Below are positions 16,267-24,343 of a stretch of DNA of 64,000 nt, one piece after another. The notes under the pieces were generated by a model that was given only the letters and a program-made list of their open reading frames with translations, ran no database searches and had not been told where the DNA came from. The number at the start of each line of letters is the position of its first letter. Within the stretch, counting starts at the first letter, position 1. The position numbers and the translations under genes are program-made. The DNA comes from DATKYQ01 sp035528415 (GTDB lineage Bacteria; Myxococcota; B64-G9): the NCBI GenBank assembly GCA_035528415.1, contig DATKYQ010000008.1, positions 1-64,000 of the forward strand, in the 5' to 3' direction.

Positions 16267-17031
16267 CTACAGGCGCGGCAGCCGGACCTTTGAAAAGGAA
16301 AGTTTGTCGCTGCCTTGCATGGGGAACTCCACGAAAGACAGGACACCGGCCACGCAGCCGGCCATATAGTCCTTGGCGTGAATCTTGTCGAGGACATGCA
16401 CCTCTGTGGTGCGCCCAAACTGGTTCAGGATGAAGGAGATCTTCAGCGGGCCGATTGGCCGGTTCCTTCTCTTTCTCTTCCTCGGAGGTCTCTTCTGGAT
16501 TTTTTCCTGATGATCCCTGACGCAGGCCCTCAGCCCGGCGACCGCGGTCTTGAGGCGCCGCAGAACTTTCGCCCGCATCTTTCGCGGGGCTTCGCGAACC
16601 GGCGGGGGCTTTTCCTGCTCATCCTCGTCCATGGCGTTCGGAACCTCGGCCCCTGTTCCAAGCGCGATGGGAAATTTGGGAACCACGACCGGTTGTCCCT
16701 TGAACCTGGGAAACACCACCGATCGAAGTACTCCGTCGGCGCATCCCGCAGCGTAACTCCCGGCGTGCTCTTCGGTTAACAACCGGACCTTGTCGATCTT
16801 CCCCCGGTTGCCGATGGTGAAGGTCAATTCCAGCTTTCCATGAACCGAGGGATTCAGCTCATGCTGGCGGACGGCGCATTCGTGCATGACCTGCATGTAG
16901 GGACGCAAGGCGTTCTTGACTTCGTTTCCCGCAAGCCCCCGTCCTTCGCCAGCTAATGCGGCTGGCGTCAGAAATATAGCAACTATACCGAGACGGACAA
17001 GGATCCATCGCTGGAAAATCCAACAAGACAT
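16267..17031 (-). CDS. Exported protein with two TonB-C/AgmX-like domains
   Basis: A 254-residue protein with signal peptide (LVRLGIVAIFLTPAALA). Two similar modules are visible: GKLELTFTIGNRGKIDKVRL with a later Cys in SYAAGCADGVL, and PLKISFILNQFGRTTEVHVL with DYMAGCVAGVLS. These are the TonB C-terminal-like fold seen in AgmX/PglI proteins of myxobacteria. A basic Lys/Arg-rich linker (KRPPRKRKRRNRP) joins them. Function is unknown, probably periplasmic. The ATG at 17029-17031 has no SD, so the start is tentative. The gene is divergent from recQ. Confidence 0.65.
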   Translation of the reverse strand: MSCWIFQRWILVRLGIVAIFLTPAALAGEGRGLAGNEVKNALRPYMQVMHECAVRQHELNPSVHGKLELTFTIGNRGKIDKVRLLTEEHAGSYAAGCADGVLRSVVFPRFKGQPVVVPKFPIALGTGAEVPNAMDEDEQEKPPPVREAPRKMRAKVLRRLKTAVAGLRACVRDHQEKIQKRPPRKRKRRNRPIGPLKISFILNQFGRTTEVHVLDKIHAKDYMAGCVAGVLSFVEFPMQGSDKLSFSKVRLPRL

Positions 17032-17107
17032 GAAGGAAGTTTGGATCGACAATAGAATCTTGTCAAAAAGTATTAATGATTCGCTCAGGAATTTCTTGCA
17101 ACGTCCA

Positions 17108-17130
17108 GTGTGTCCGGAAATCGGACACAC
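17108..17130. promoter_or_regulatory. 9-bp inverted repeat, candidate enhancer site for recQ
   Basis: GTGTGTCCG-GAAAT-CGGACACAC is a perfect inverted repeat with a 5-base centre. It lies about 85 bases upstream of the -24/-12 element at 17202, the usual distance for binding sites of NtrC-family activators. It could equally serve the divergent gene. Confidence 0.55.
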
Positions 17131-17201
17131 AGGACGCGGCGAACCCGAAGGCTCACGATCTGGATCCATATATTCCGGTAAGTTGCAGGTCTTTGAAGAT
17201 A

Positions 17202-17217
17202 TGGCATGATTCCTGCT
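17202..17217 (+). promoter_or_regulatory. rpoN site: Sigma-54 type -24/-12 promoter upstream of recQ
   Basis: TGGCATG then CTGCT, with GG at 17203-17204 and GC at 17215-17216. The GG-to-GC spacing is exactly that of sigma-54 promoters. Predicted transcription start is near 17228, which supports the ATG at 17248 rather than the one at 17206. Confidence 0.55.
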
Positions 17218-17247
17218 TTTCTTTCCGCTACAATGATGCCGGCGACC

Positions 17248-19371
17248 ATGAAGACAGTCGAACTTGCAAGAACACTGCGGGAGCGCTTCGGGTTTTCGAG
17301 CTTTCGCGCGGGACAAGAAGCGGTCATCTCGGCCGTGCTCTATGGGCGGGACTGCGTCGCAGTCATGCCCACCGGCGGCGGCAAGTCGCTGTGCTACCAG
17401 CTGCCCGCGCTTCTCCAACCCGGCCTTACCCTTGTTATCTCGCCCTTGATCGCCTTGATGAAAGACCAAGTCGATTCACTCACGCGATCCGGTATCGCGG
17501 CTTGCTGCATCAACTCGACATTGACTTTCTCCGAGGCGAGAACGCGAATGGCCGGGATGGCTGCCGGGCGCTACCGGCTGGTGTATGTCGCGCCGGAGCG
17601 CTTCCGAAACGATCACTTTTCCAGCTTCCTGCCGCGAATCAAGATCGACCTTCTGGCCGTCGACGAGGCGCATTGCATCAGTCAATGGGGGCATGACTTC
17701 CGACCCGATTACCTGCGATTGGGCGAGGCGCGCCAGCGCCTTGGCAACCCGCTAGTACAGGCCTTAACGGCGACCGCCACTCCCGAGGTGCTCGGTGATA
17801 TCATCAAGCAGCTCGGGCTTACAGATCCTGAAGTAGTCATAAGCGGTTTCGCCCGGCCCAATCTTACCCTGGCCGTGCGCCGGGTAGGCGGTCATGCAGA
17901 AAAGCTGCAAAACACAATCGAGATACTCCGCAAGCATCCCACCGGCATCGTCTACTGCGCGACACGCAAGAACGTCGAGCGAGTAGCCGAAAGGCTTGCA
18001 GCCGCTGGAATTCGTTGCCTTGACTACCACGGCGGTATGACTAACGAGCGGCGCAGGAAGACACAAGAGCGATTCATCTCGGGCAAGTCGCCGGTGGTCG
18101 TGGCCACCAACGCCTTCGGCATGGGCATCGACCGGGCAGATCTGCGCGCAATCATCCATTGGGATGTGCCCGGCAGCATCGAAGCCTACTACCAGGAAGC
18201 CGGCCGCGCCGGACGTGACGGAGAACCCGCCCGCTGCGAGATCCTCTTCAACCATGCCGACGTGCGCACCCAGAAGTTCTTTATCGAGGGCGCCAACCCT
18301 CCGCGCCGGCTGGTGCTGGCCTGCGCCAGGCAAGTGTGTGAGCCAAATAAGAATGCCGACATGATCATCAGCCCCAGGAAAATTGCCGCCCGGATTGGTC
18401 CTGCTGTAAACCAGATGGCAGTGGGCACGGCTCTCGGCCTGCTGGAGCGCGCCGGCATGATCGTCCGCAGCCAGGATCCTGAAACCGGACAGGCCACCGT
18501 AACGCGGGTCGATCCCGCTGCCGATCTCAGCGCAGTGCTCGATCCGCTGCCCGGCAAGGCCAGGCGCGACCAGTTGCGGCTCAAGCGCCTGCTGCGTTAC
18601 GTGGAATCCCGCTCCTGCAGACATACCGCAATCCTGAGCTATTTCGGAGATCGCACACTGGAAGAGGTGGACAACTGTGAACAGTGTGACAACTGCCTGC
18701 GCCAAAAGGCCAGCGGACGGGAAAATAGGCGTCCCAAAATTGAATACGAGTTTTCCGAAATCAAGGCGCTGCTACAATGCGCCCGGCAACTGGGTGGGCG
18801 CTTCGGCAAGGCACGCCTGACACAGGTGGCCACTGGATCGCGGGATCAGGTACTGCTGCGCTGCCAGCTTCAGCACACGCCTGCTTATGGTACGCTTGCG
18901 AACCGCTCGCAGTCGTTCGTCCGGTCGTTAGTTGAGACCCTTCTCGACGAGGGGTGTCTCGAGATCGCCGGCGTTGAGTATCCCACCATCCGCCTGACCA
19001 AAAGAGGCCGAGATGTCCTGGATGGGAGCGAGCAGGTCGAGATCGTCCCGCCCGCTCCCGCTTCCAGACACCACGAAAGTCAGCCGGTCCGCCCCCCGGC
19101 TCCCGGCCCGCTTGCAGCGTTACGCACCTTGCGAACTTTCCTGGCCAAAGAGCGCGGCGTTCCTGCCTATCACATCCTGCACAATTCAACCATCGAGGAA
19201 ATCGCTCGTGAAACCCCGCGCGACCATGCCGCTTTGCTGGCCGTCCGGGGCATCGGCCCGAGAAAGCTTGCCGACCTGGGCGATCTGATCCTTGAATGCC
19301 TCACAAAGCAACGGCGCCAAGGTAGTGTTCAGCCTGCAAGTGGTGTCTCTTGTAAAACTCGACGATCTTGA
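17248..19371 (+). CDS. recQ: ATP-dependent DNA helicase RecQ
   Basis: A 707-residue 3'-5' helicase for recombination and stalled-fork repair. Superfamily-2 motifs appear in order: FRAGQEAVI (Q-like/motif 0), MPTGGGKSLCYQLPA (Walker A), VDEAHCISQWGHDFRPDY (DEAH and aromatic-rich loop), TATATP (III), MTNERRRKTQERF, ATNAFGMGIDRADLR and QEAGRAGRDGEPA (V, VI). The RQC zinc site follows (SRSCRHTAIL through NCEQCDNC), then a winged helix. An HRDC domain ends the protein (FLAKERGVPAYHILHN, GIGPRKLADLG). The start is chosen at 17248 from homology and the sigma-54 element; an ATG at 17233 is also possible. Confidence 0.95.
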   Translation: MKTVELARTLRERFGFSSFRAGQEAVISAVLYGRDCVAVMPTGGGKSLCYQLPALLQPGLTLVISPLIALMKDQVDSLTRSGIAACCINSTLTFSEARTRMAGMAAGRYRLVYVAPERFRNDHFSSFLPRIKIDLLAVDEAHCISQWGHDFRPDYLRLGEARQRLGNPLVQALTATATPEVLGDIIKQLGLTDPEVVISGFARPNLTLAVRRVGGHAEKLQNTIEILRKHPTGIVYCATRKNVERVAERLAAAGIRCLDYHGGMTNERRRKTQERFISGKSPVVVATNAFGMGIDRADLRAIIHWDVPGSIEAYYQEAGRAGRDGEPARCEILFNHADVRTQKFFIEGANPPRRLVLACARQVCEPNKNADMIISPRKIAARIGPAVNQMAVGTALGLLERAGMIVRSQDPETGQATVTRVDPAADLSAVLDPLPGKARRDQLRLKRLLRYVESRSCRHTAILSYFGDRTLEEVDNCEQCDNCLRQKASGRENRRPKIEYEFSEIKALLQCARQLGGRFGKARLTQVATGSRDQVLLRCQLQHTPAYGTLANRSQSFVRSLVETLLDEGCLEIAGVEYPTIRLTKRGRDVLDGSEQVEIVPPAPASRHHESQPVRPPAPGPLAALRTLRTFLAKERGVPAYHILHNSTIEEIARETPRDHAALLAVRGIGPRKLADLGDLILECLTKQRRQGSVQPASGVSCKTRRS

Positions 19372-19389
19372 TACAATCCCCTCACTTGT

Positions 19390-19794
19390 TTGTTGCCGGA
19401 GGTCGATATTTCCAAGACTCTGCTGATAATCATCATTGCCATTGTTTACTTTGTGGTAAAGATGTTTCGCAAAGACGCCCGTTCAATGAACCTACAAGAA
19501 GAAGAAGATCCGTACGCACGCGAGCTCGAGGATCGGCGAACCAGGGAGTTGCTGCAGAAATACCCACTAGCGACATCGAGCGGCCGCCGGACAGCTAGAA
19601 ACCTACCCGTACAGCCCCCTCCGCCGCCGTCCGCTCCGCTGCAGGCGGCTCCCATATGCCCGATTTGCGAACACCGCGTCACGGGCAAGGGCTTTCCTTG
19701 TCCCGGATGCGGCCGCCTGCACCATACGGAATGCTTCACATTATTCGACGGTTGTGGCAAATGTGGCTATAAAATTCCACAAAACCAGCCTTGA
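19390..19794 (+). CDS. Small membrane-anchored zinc-finger (RING-like) protein
   Basis: About 130 residues. An N-terminal membrane helix (TLLIIIIAIVYFVVKMF) is followed by a charged segment, a poly-Pro linker (QPPPPPSAPLQ) and a C-terminal cluster ICPICEHRVTGKGFPCPGCG plus HHTECF and CGKCGY, the Cys/His spacing of a RING/FYVE-like prokaryotic zinc finger. No ATG precedes the helix. TTG codons at 19390 and 19393 are possible starts. The only good SD (GGAGG, 19398-19402) is placed five bases before an ATT codon at 19408, so a rare ATT start is possible. Function unknown. Confidence 0.65.
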   Translation: MLPEVDISKTLLIIIIAIVYFVVKMFRKDARSMNLQEEEDPYARELEDRRTRELLQKYPLATSSGRRTARNLPVQPPPPPSAPLQAAPICPICEHRVTGKGFPCPGCGRLHHTECFTLFDGCGKCGYKIPQNQP

Positions 19795-19810
19795 AAAAAA
19801 GGTCTAAAAG

Positions 19811-19826
19811 TGGCACATTTGCTGCC
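19811..19826 (+). promoter_or_regulatory. rpoN site: Sigma-54 type -24/-12 promoter of the metF-hmc operon
   Basis: A perfect TGGCAC at 19811-19816, with GG at 19812-19813 and GC at 19824-19825, gives exact -24/-12 spacing (right half CTGC instead of TTGC). Start of transcription is predicted near 19837, leaving a 60-base leader before metF. A TGTGG/CCACA repeat lies about 40 bases upstream, but no convincing enhancer site was found. Confidence 0.55.
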
Positions 19827-19898
19827 GCAAAAAGCAGGGGGGAGCCATGAAGGAAGGTGTCAGGCTTTTATTGCATGACAAGACGAGAGGATTGGCAA

Positions 19899-20876
19899 AT
19901 GAAATCGGGCGGTAACCTGGAAGCAGTGCTCAAAGCCGGACATTTCGCCATCACCGGGGAGTTGGGCCCCCCGCGAGGAGCCAATGTCGAGGTCGTCAAG
20001 AAAAAGGCCGCCTATCTCAAGGGCAAGGTCGACGCGGTCAACATTACCGACAACCAAACGGCCGTCGTGCGCATGTCGAGTTGGGCTACATCGATCTTAG
20101 TCATGCAGACGGGCCTGGAACCCAACTACCAGATGGTCTGCCGCGATCGCAACCGCCTGGCAATGCAATCGGATATCCTCGGCGCCTGCGCCCTTGGCAT
20201 CCGCAACATGCTGTGTCTCTCGGGCGATCACCAGAAGTTCGGCGATCACCCGATGTCGAAAGGCGTCTTCGACATCGACTCGATCCAACTGATCGCCATG
20301 GTCAAGAAGATGCGCGACGAGGGCAAGTTTCTCTCGGGCGAGGAAATCGACGTCCCCCCGCGGATTTTCATAGGGGCGGCGGCCAACCCCTTCGCCGAGC
20401 CCTTCGAGTGGCGCGTTCATCGTCTGGCCAAAAAGATCGCCGCCGGGGCCGATTTCATCCAGACCCAGTGCATCTACAACATGGACAAGTTCGCCCGCTG
20501 GGTCGACATGGCCCGCGACATGGGCCTGACCGAGAAGGTTCATATCCTGGCCGGCGTCACGCCGATGAAGAGCATCGGCATGGCTCGCTACATGCAAAAG
20601 AGCGTCCCCGGCATGGACGTCCCCGAGCCGTTGATCAAACGCCTCAAGTCGGCCAAGGGCACGGGTAAGGGCAAGGTCGCCGACGAGGGCATCAAGATCG
20701 CCTGCGAGCAGATCCAGGAATTCAAAGAGATGAAGGGAGTGGCAGGAGTGCACCTGATGGCCATCGAATGGGAGCACAAGGTGCCGCAGATAGTCGAGCA
20801 GGCCGGGATGCTGCCACGGCCTCAGGTAGCACTTCAGCCCGAACCGCAGCCTGATGCCAAATCCGAGGAAAAATAA
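19899..20876 (+). CDS. metF: Methylenetetrahydrofolate reductase, MetF family
   Basis: A 325-residue flavoprotein of the MetF TIM-barrel fold. GELGPPRGANVEVV matches the folate-site N-terminus of MetF. VDAVNITDNQTAVVRMSSW, CLSGDH and FIQTQCIYNMDKFARWVD are family segments. The enzyme interconverts 5,10-methylene-THF and 5-methyl-THF. It lies in one operon with MetV (22081) and membrane redox subunits, so its electron partner is probably not NAD(P)H alone. The start at 19899 has GAGAGG eight bases upstream; a GTG at 19857 is less likely. The TAA overlaps the next ATG (TAATG). Confidence 0.9.
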   Translation: MKSGGNLEAVLKAGHFAITGELGPPRGANVEVVKKKAAYLKGKVDAVNITDNQTAVVRMSSWATSILVMQTGLEPNYQMVCRDRNRLAMQSDILGACALGIRNMLCLSGDHQKFGDHPMSKGVFDIDSIQLIAMVKKMRDEGKFLSGEEIDVPPRIFIGAAANPFAEPFEWRVHRLAKKIAAGADFIQTQCIYNMDKFARWVDMARDMGLTEKVHILAGVTPMKSIGMARYMQKSVPGMDVPEPLIKRLKSAKGTGKGKVADEGIKIACEQIQEFKEMKGVAGVHLMAIEWEHKVPQIVEQAGMLPRPQVALQPEPQPDAKSEEK

Positions 20877-21622
20877 TGATCGAGTTTATCAAGGGGCCGA
20901 TGGTTTGGCTCGCCTTCGGCATGTTTTTCGTGGGCTTGGTTTTTCAGGGCATCCGCTTTTTTCGTCTGACCAGGCGAAAGGAACGGCGCCTGGTGCCCGA
21001 GCACCCAAAAAAATCCAGCGGCAAGAAGGCGAAGAAAAGCATCCCGGCGCCAACCCGTGAAGGTATGTGGATCCAGCGCCTTCTCTGGTGGGTCGAGAGG
21101 ACGTTAGCCCCGCTGACCCGTTTGGCCGAAAAACGCATCTTTCCCATGCGCAACTCGATAGCCGGCACTCATCCGGTCGTCACCGGCGTCACTGTGATCT
21201 TCCACGTGTTTCTCTTCGCAACGCCAATCTTCCTGCTGGCGCACAACGAACTTATCGCTTCTGTGCTGGGATTCTCCGTACCCAGTCTGGCCGACTCGAC
21301 CGCGGATATGATGACCATGATTTTTTTGGTCTGCGCGGCATTTTTCCTTCTGCGTCGCATCTTCGTAACAAGAGTACGTGCCATTTCGGGGGCGTTTGAT
21401 TTCTTTGCATGGTTGATAACCATAGCGCCCTTCGCAACCGGGTTTTTGGCTTACCACCAGTTTCTCGACTACGATCTGATCCTGTCTGCCCATATTATCT
21501 GTGGTGAAGTAATGTTGATCTTGGTCCCCTTCACCAAGCTGGGACACATGATCTATTTCTTCCTGTACCGCTTCTTCATCGGCAGCGAGTACTCATTCGG
21601 GCAGGGAAGCCGGGCCTGGTAG
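20876..21622 (+). CDS. NarI/HmcE-like membrane cytochrome b subunit
   Basis: A 248-residue membrane protein with about five helices: one at residues 5-28, then a basic loop, then four from residue 95 on. His residues in helices (VIFHVFLF, YHQF, LSAHIICGE, KLGHMIYF) are candidates for the two b-type hemes of the nitrate-reductase gamma / DsrM / HmcE family. The family passes electrons between membrane quinones or periplasmic cytochromes and a cytoplasmic Fe-S partner. Here the partner is probably the ferredoxin-like gene 26 bases downstream. It is coupled to metF by a one-base overlap. Confidence 0.85.
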   Translation: MIEFIKGPMVWLAFGMFFVGLVFQGIRFFRLTRRKERRLVPEHPKKSSGKKAKKSIPAPTREGMWIQRLLWWVERTLAPLTRLAEKRIFPMRNSIAGTHPVVTGVTVIFHVFLFATPIFLLAHNELIASVLGFSVPSLADSTADMMTMIFLVCAAFFLLRRIFVTRVRAISGAFDFFAWLITIAPFATGFLAYHQFLDYDLILSAHIICGEVMLILVPFTKLGHMIYFFLYRFFIGSEYSFGQGSRAW

Positions 21623-21648
21623 GGCTGCGGGGCGAGTGGAGAAAGAGC

Positions 21649-22053
21649 ATGTCCGTGCAAAGCGATAAAGCGGTCGACACGAAACGAATAAAAAAAGCGC
21701 TTGCAAAGCACAAGAGCAAGATGAAGGCCTATCTTGCCCATTGTATGCACTGCAGCCTGTGCGCCGAGAGTTGTTTTCTGTTCATGGCCAACGACAAAGA
21801 TCCAAGCTACATGCCGTCTTTCAAGGTAATCAACTCGGTGGGCACTCTGTATCGGAAGCGGGGCAATCTCGACAGGGCTGCCCTGGATAAGATCAAGAAG
21901 ATCGTCTGGAAAAGTTGCGTGTTGTGTACGCGCTGTTATTGCCCGGTCGGGGTGGACGTACCGGACATGATCGCGTTTGCCAGGGGCATTTGCCGCTCGC
22001 AGGGCATCTATCCCGAGTTCGACGAGACAGGAGCCATGCAGAGCTGGCTTTAG
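21649..22053 (+). CDS. HdrC-like two-cluster ferredoxin subunit
   Basis: A 134-residue cytoplasmic protein with the layout of the N-terminal half of HdrD/HmcF/TmcB. The first [4Fe-4S] motif is CMHCSLCAESC (C-x2-C-x2-C-x3-C). The second is CVLCTRCYCPVGVD, where the last gap is one residue instead of the usual three (compare CTNCRRCSLNCP in the homologous gene at 29096). The CCG domains of the long homologues are missing. It likely connects the cytochrome b (20876) to MetV/MetF. SD GGAG precedes the ATG. Confidence 0.85.
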   Translation: MSVQSDKAVDTKRIKKALAKHKSKMKAYLAHCMHCSLCAESCFLFMANDKDPSYMPSFKVINSVGTLYRKRGNLDRAALDKIKKIVWKSCVLCTRCYCPVGVDVPDMIAFARGICRSQGIYPEFDETGAMQSWL

Positions 22054-22080
22054 TCGTAACGAGTTTGCGGAGGAAGGCAG

Positions 22081-22755
22081 ATGATTATCGGACATCGTAA
22101 GGCGCTCGACGAGATCGCCGGGATGATTAAGGACTACAAGAAGATCCTGATCGTCGGCTGTGGCGGCTGCACATCGATTTGCCTGGCCGGCGGCCAGCGG
22201 GAGGTCGATGGTCTAGATGCCGATCTGCGCGCCCATTTCGAGGAAAGTGGTGGCCATGTCGACACTGACGTGTTCACCATAGAGCGCCAGTGCAACGCCG
22301 ACTTCTTTGCCGATCTCGACGAGATGACTCCGCGTTACGACGCCGTCCTGTCGATGGCCTGCGGTGCCGGCGTGCAGTTTGTGGCGGAGCGGCATCCCAA
22401 GGTGCCGGTTTTTCCCGCCCTGAACACGGATTTCGTTGGAGTCGATCGCGACGTCGGTTGGTACGAGGAGAACTGCCGCACCTGCGGAGATTGCGTCCTG
22501 GCAGACACCGGCGGGATCTGCCCGGTGACCCGTTGCGCCAAGAGCCTCTTCAACGGTCCCTGCGGCGGAACGCGCGCCGACGGAACCTGCGAGGTCGATC
22601 CCGAAGTGCCTTGCGCCTGGTTTGAGATCCACAAGCGCCTTAAGACCCAGAACCGCCTGGCGTTGATCACCAAGGTGCGCCCGGCCCGTGAATGGGTCAA
22701 CCAGACGCGCAGGACGGTTATCCAGGAGCCCTACAAGGAGAGGTACACAAAGTAG
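22081..22755 (+). CDS. metV: MetV-type zinc/Fe-S partner of methylenetetrahydrofolate reductase
   Basis: A 224-residue protein of the MTHFR C-terminal family. Its N-terminal half has CGGCTSICLAGGQREV. The C-terminal half has CRTCGDCVLADTGGICP then RCAKSLFNGPCGGT, the Cys-rich signature of MetV. In acetogens MetV and MetF form one complex that passes electrons from ferredoxin, Rnf or Hdr-type partners to the flavin. Its place between the HdrC-like and 16-heme genes suggests that electrons arrive from the membrane complex. GGAGGAAGG precedes the start. Confidence 0.88.
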   Translation: MIIGHRKALDEIAGMIKDYKKILIVGCGGCTSICLAGGQREVDGLDADLRAHFEESGGHVDTDVFTIERQCNADFFADLDEMTPRYDAVLSMACGAGVQFVAERHPKVPVFPALNTDFVGVDRDVGWYEENCRTCGDCVLADTGGICPVTRCAKSLFNGPCGGTRADGTCEVDPEVPCAWFEIHKRLKTQNRLALITKVRPAREWVNQTRRTVIQEPYKERYTK

Positions 22756-22783
22756 CAAAGCCGGTACGAGGAGGCATTGCCTC

Positions 22784-24343
22784 ATGTCTTTCACAAAATG
22801 CATTCCAAAACAGCTCACTTCCTGCAGTCTGGCCTGCCTGCTGGCGCTCGTTAGCGCTTGCGGATCCGAGCAGCAACCCGCTGTACGAACGACCGAGGCC
22901 GACCAGATCACAATCGATTGGCCGGCCGTTTTCGGCCCGGCTCAGCGCCCGCAGGTGGATTTTCCACATGCCAAGCACGTCAAGCAGTTGAAAGAACAAG
23001 GCTGCAAGGAATGCCACCTGATAGACGAGAAAGGCAAGCAAACACCCAAACTGAAGCACCCCGTCGATTTCTCCGCGCCGCAGGCATATGGCAACTATTT
23101 CCATGGTCTGTGCATCGGCTGCCATCAAGAGCGCCTGGACAAGAACGAGAAGGCCGGTCCGGTCGATTGCGGCGCGTGCCACCGGCGCGGACCGCCCACG
23201 ACGAGCCTGCGCAGCGAGATACATTTCGACAACTCGTTGCACTATCGTCACTTGAAAGAGCTGGACAAGAAATGCGAGAAATGCCACCACACCTACGATG
23301 AGAAGCTGAAGAAGCTGGTATACAAAAAGGAGACCGAGAGCGCTTGCAGCGACTGTCACAAGGACGTCGACCAGGGCAAGAACCTTTCCTGGAAAAACGC
23401 CGCCCACACCGACTGCGCAGGCTGCCACGTGCAGCGCCAGGACAATAAACAGAAGGGCGGACCCGTCGCGTGTGTCGGCTGCCACGACGAGCGCGAGCGC
23501 GCCAAGATAAAGAAACTGGACAAGGTGCCCAGGCTCGAAAGAAAGCAGCCCAATCAGGCCTGGATTCACACTAAGACGGCTACATTGAATATCGTACCCT
23601 TCGACCATGCCGCTCATGAGACCAAGGCTCGTTTTTGCACGGCCTGTCATCATGACGGCATGAAACGCTGCGGAGAGTGCCACACTTTACAGGGCGAAAG
23701 AAAAGGCGCCGGAGTTACTCTTGAACAGGCTCAGCATGCCTCGGGTTCATCTCTGGCCTGCGTCGGTTGTCACCGTCAAGAGTCGCTCAAGCCCGAATGC
23801 AGCGGCTGTCATGAACAGATGCCTGTGCCCCCGGGCCGGCATGGCTGTGTAGTCTGCCATGCGGGCCCTCTTGCAAAAGGAGCACCCAAGCAGCCTTCGC
23901 CTGAACTTTTTGCGGAAGTAAAGCCCCAAGCATTGCCCGAGACGAACAAGGATTCTTTCCCCGACAAGATCAAACTCGATACGGGCGGCAAGAAGTACAA
24001 GCCGACCGAATTTCCGCACCTCAAGATCGTCAAGAAACTGTATGCCCTGGCCGGGAAAAGCAAGCTCGCGGCCAGATTCCACGGAGGAACGGAGGTCTTC
24101 TGCGCGGGGTGCCATCACCACTCGCCGTCCACCCCGGGCGCGTCGCCCAAACGGCCACCGTCCTGCGCTTCCTGTCACGGCGCCAAATCGAAGCCCGGCC
24201 AGGATCTTCCCGACCTCAAGTCGGCCTATCATCGCCAGTGTATCGGATGTCATCAGGCCATGGGTCTCGAGACAATGGGAGTCAAGAAGCCTTTCGGCTG
24301 CACCGGCTGCCACAAAGAAGAGGACAAGGAGGTGGCCAAGTGA
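22784..24343 (+). CDS. hmcA: HmcA-like 16-heme c-type cytochrome, lipid-anchored
   Basis: A 519-residue periplasmic cytochrome with 16 CxxCH motifs, the same heme number and nearly the same length as HmcA of Desulfovibrio. The signal ends ALVSAC, a lipobox, so it is probably anchored to a membrane. CKECH, CIGCH, CGACH and CEKCH come first; the last is CTGCH near the C-terminus. A heme-poor stretch lies around residues 370-430. HmcA exchanges electrons with small periplasmic cytochromes and hydrogenases and passes them to HmcB-F. AGGAGG lies upstream. It overlaps the next gene by GTGA. Confidence 0.92.
   Translation: MSFTKCIPKQLTSCSLACLLALVSACGSEQQPAVRTTEADQITIDWPAVFGPAQRPQVDFPHAKHVKQLKEQGCKECHLIDEKGKQTPKLKHPVDFSAPQAYGNYFHGLCIGCHQERLDKNEKAGPVDCGACHRRGPPTTSLRSEIHFDNSLHYRHLKELDKKCEKCHHTYDEKLKKLVYKKETESACSDCHKDVDQGKNLSWKNAAHTDCAGCHVQRQDNKQKGGPVACVGCHDERERAKIKKLDKVPRLERKQPNQAWIHTKTATLNIVPFDHAAHETKARFCTACHHDGMKRCGECHTLQGERKGAGVTLEQAQHASGSSLACVGCHRQESLKPECSGCHEQMPVPPGRHGCVVCHAGPLAKGAPKQPSPELFAEVKPQALPETNKDSFPDKIKLDTGGKKYKPTEFPHLKIVKKLYALAGKSKLAARFHGGTEVFCAGCHHHSPSTPGASPKRPPSCASCHGAKSKPGQDLPDLKSAYHRQCIGCHQAMGLETMGVKKPFGCTGCHKEEDKEVAK

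Noticed and set aside
21649..22053. Gene truncation, because the CCG domains of HmcF/HdrD are missing
   Set aside because: The frame ends cleanly, the next gene has its own SD 27 bases later, and HdrC-type subunits of this size are normal.
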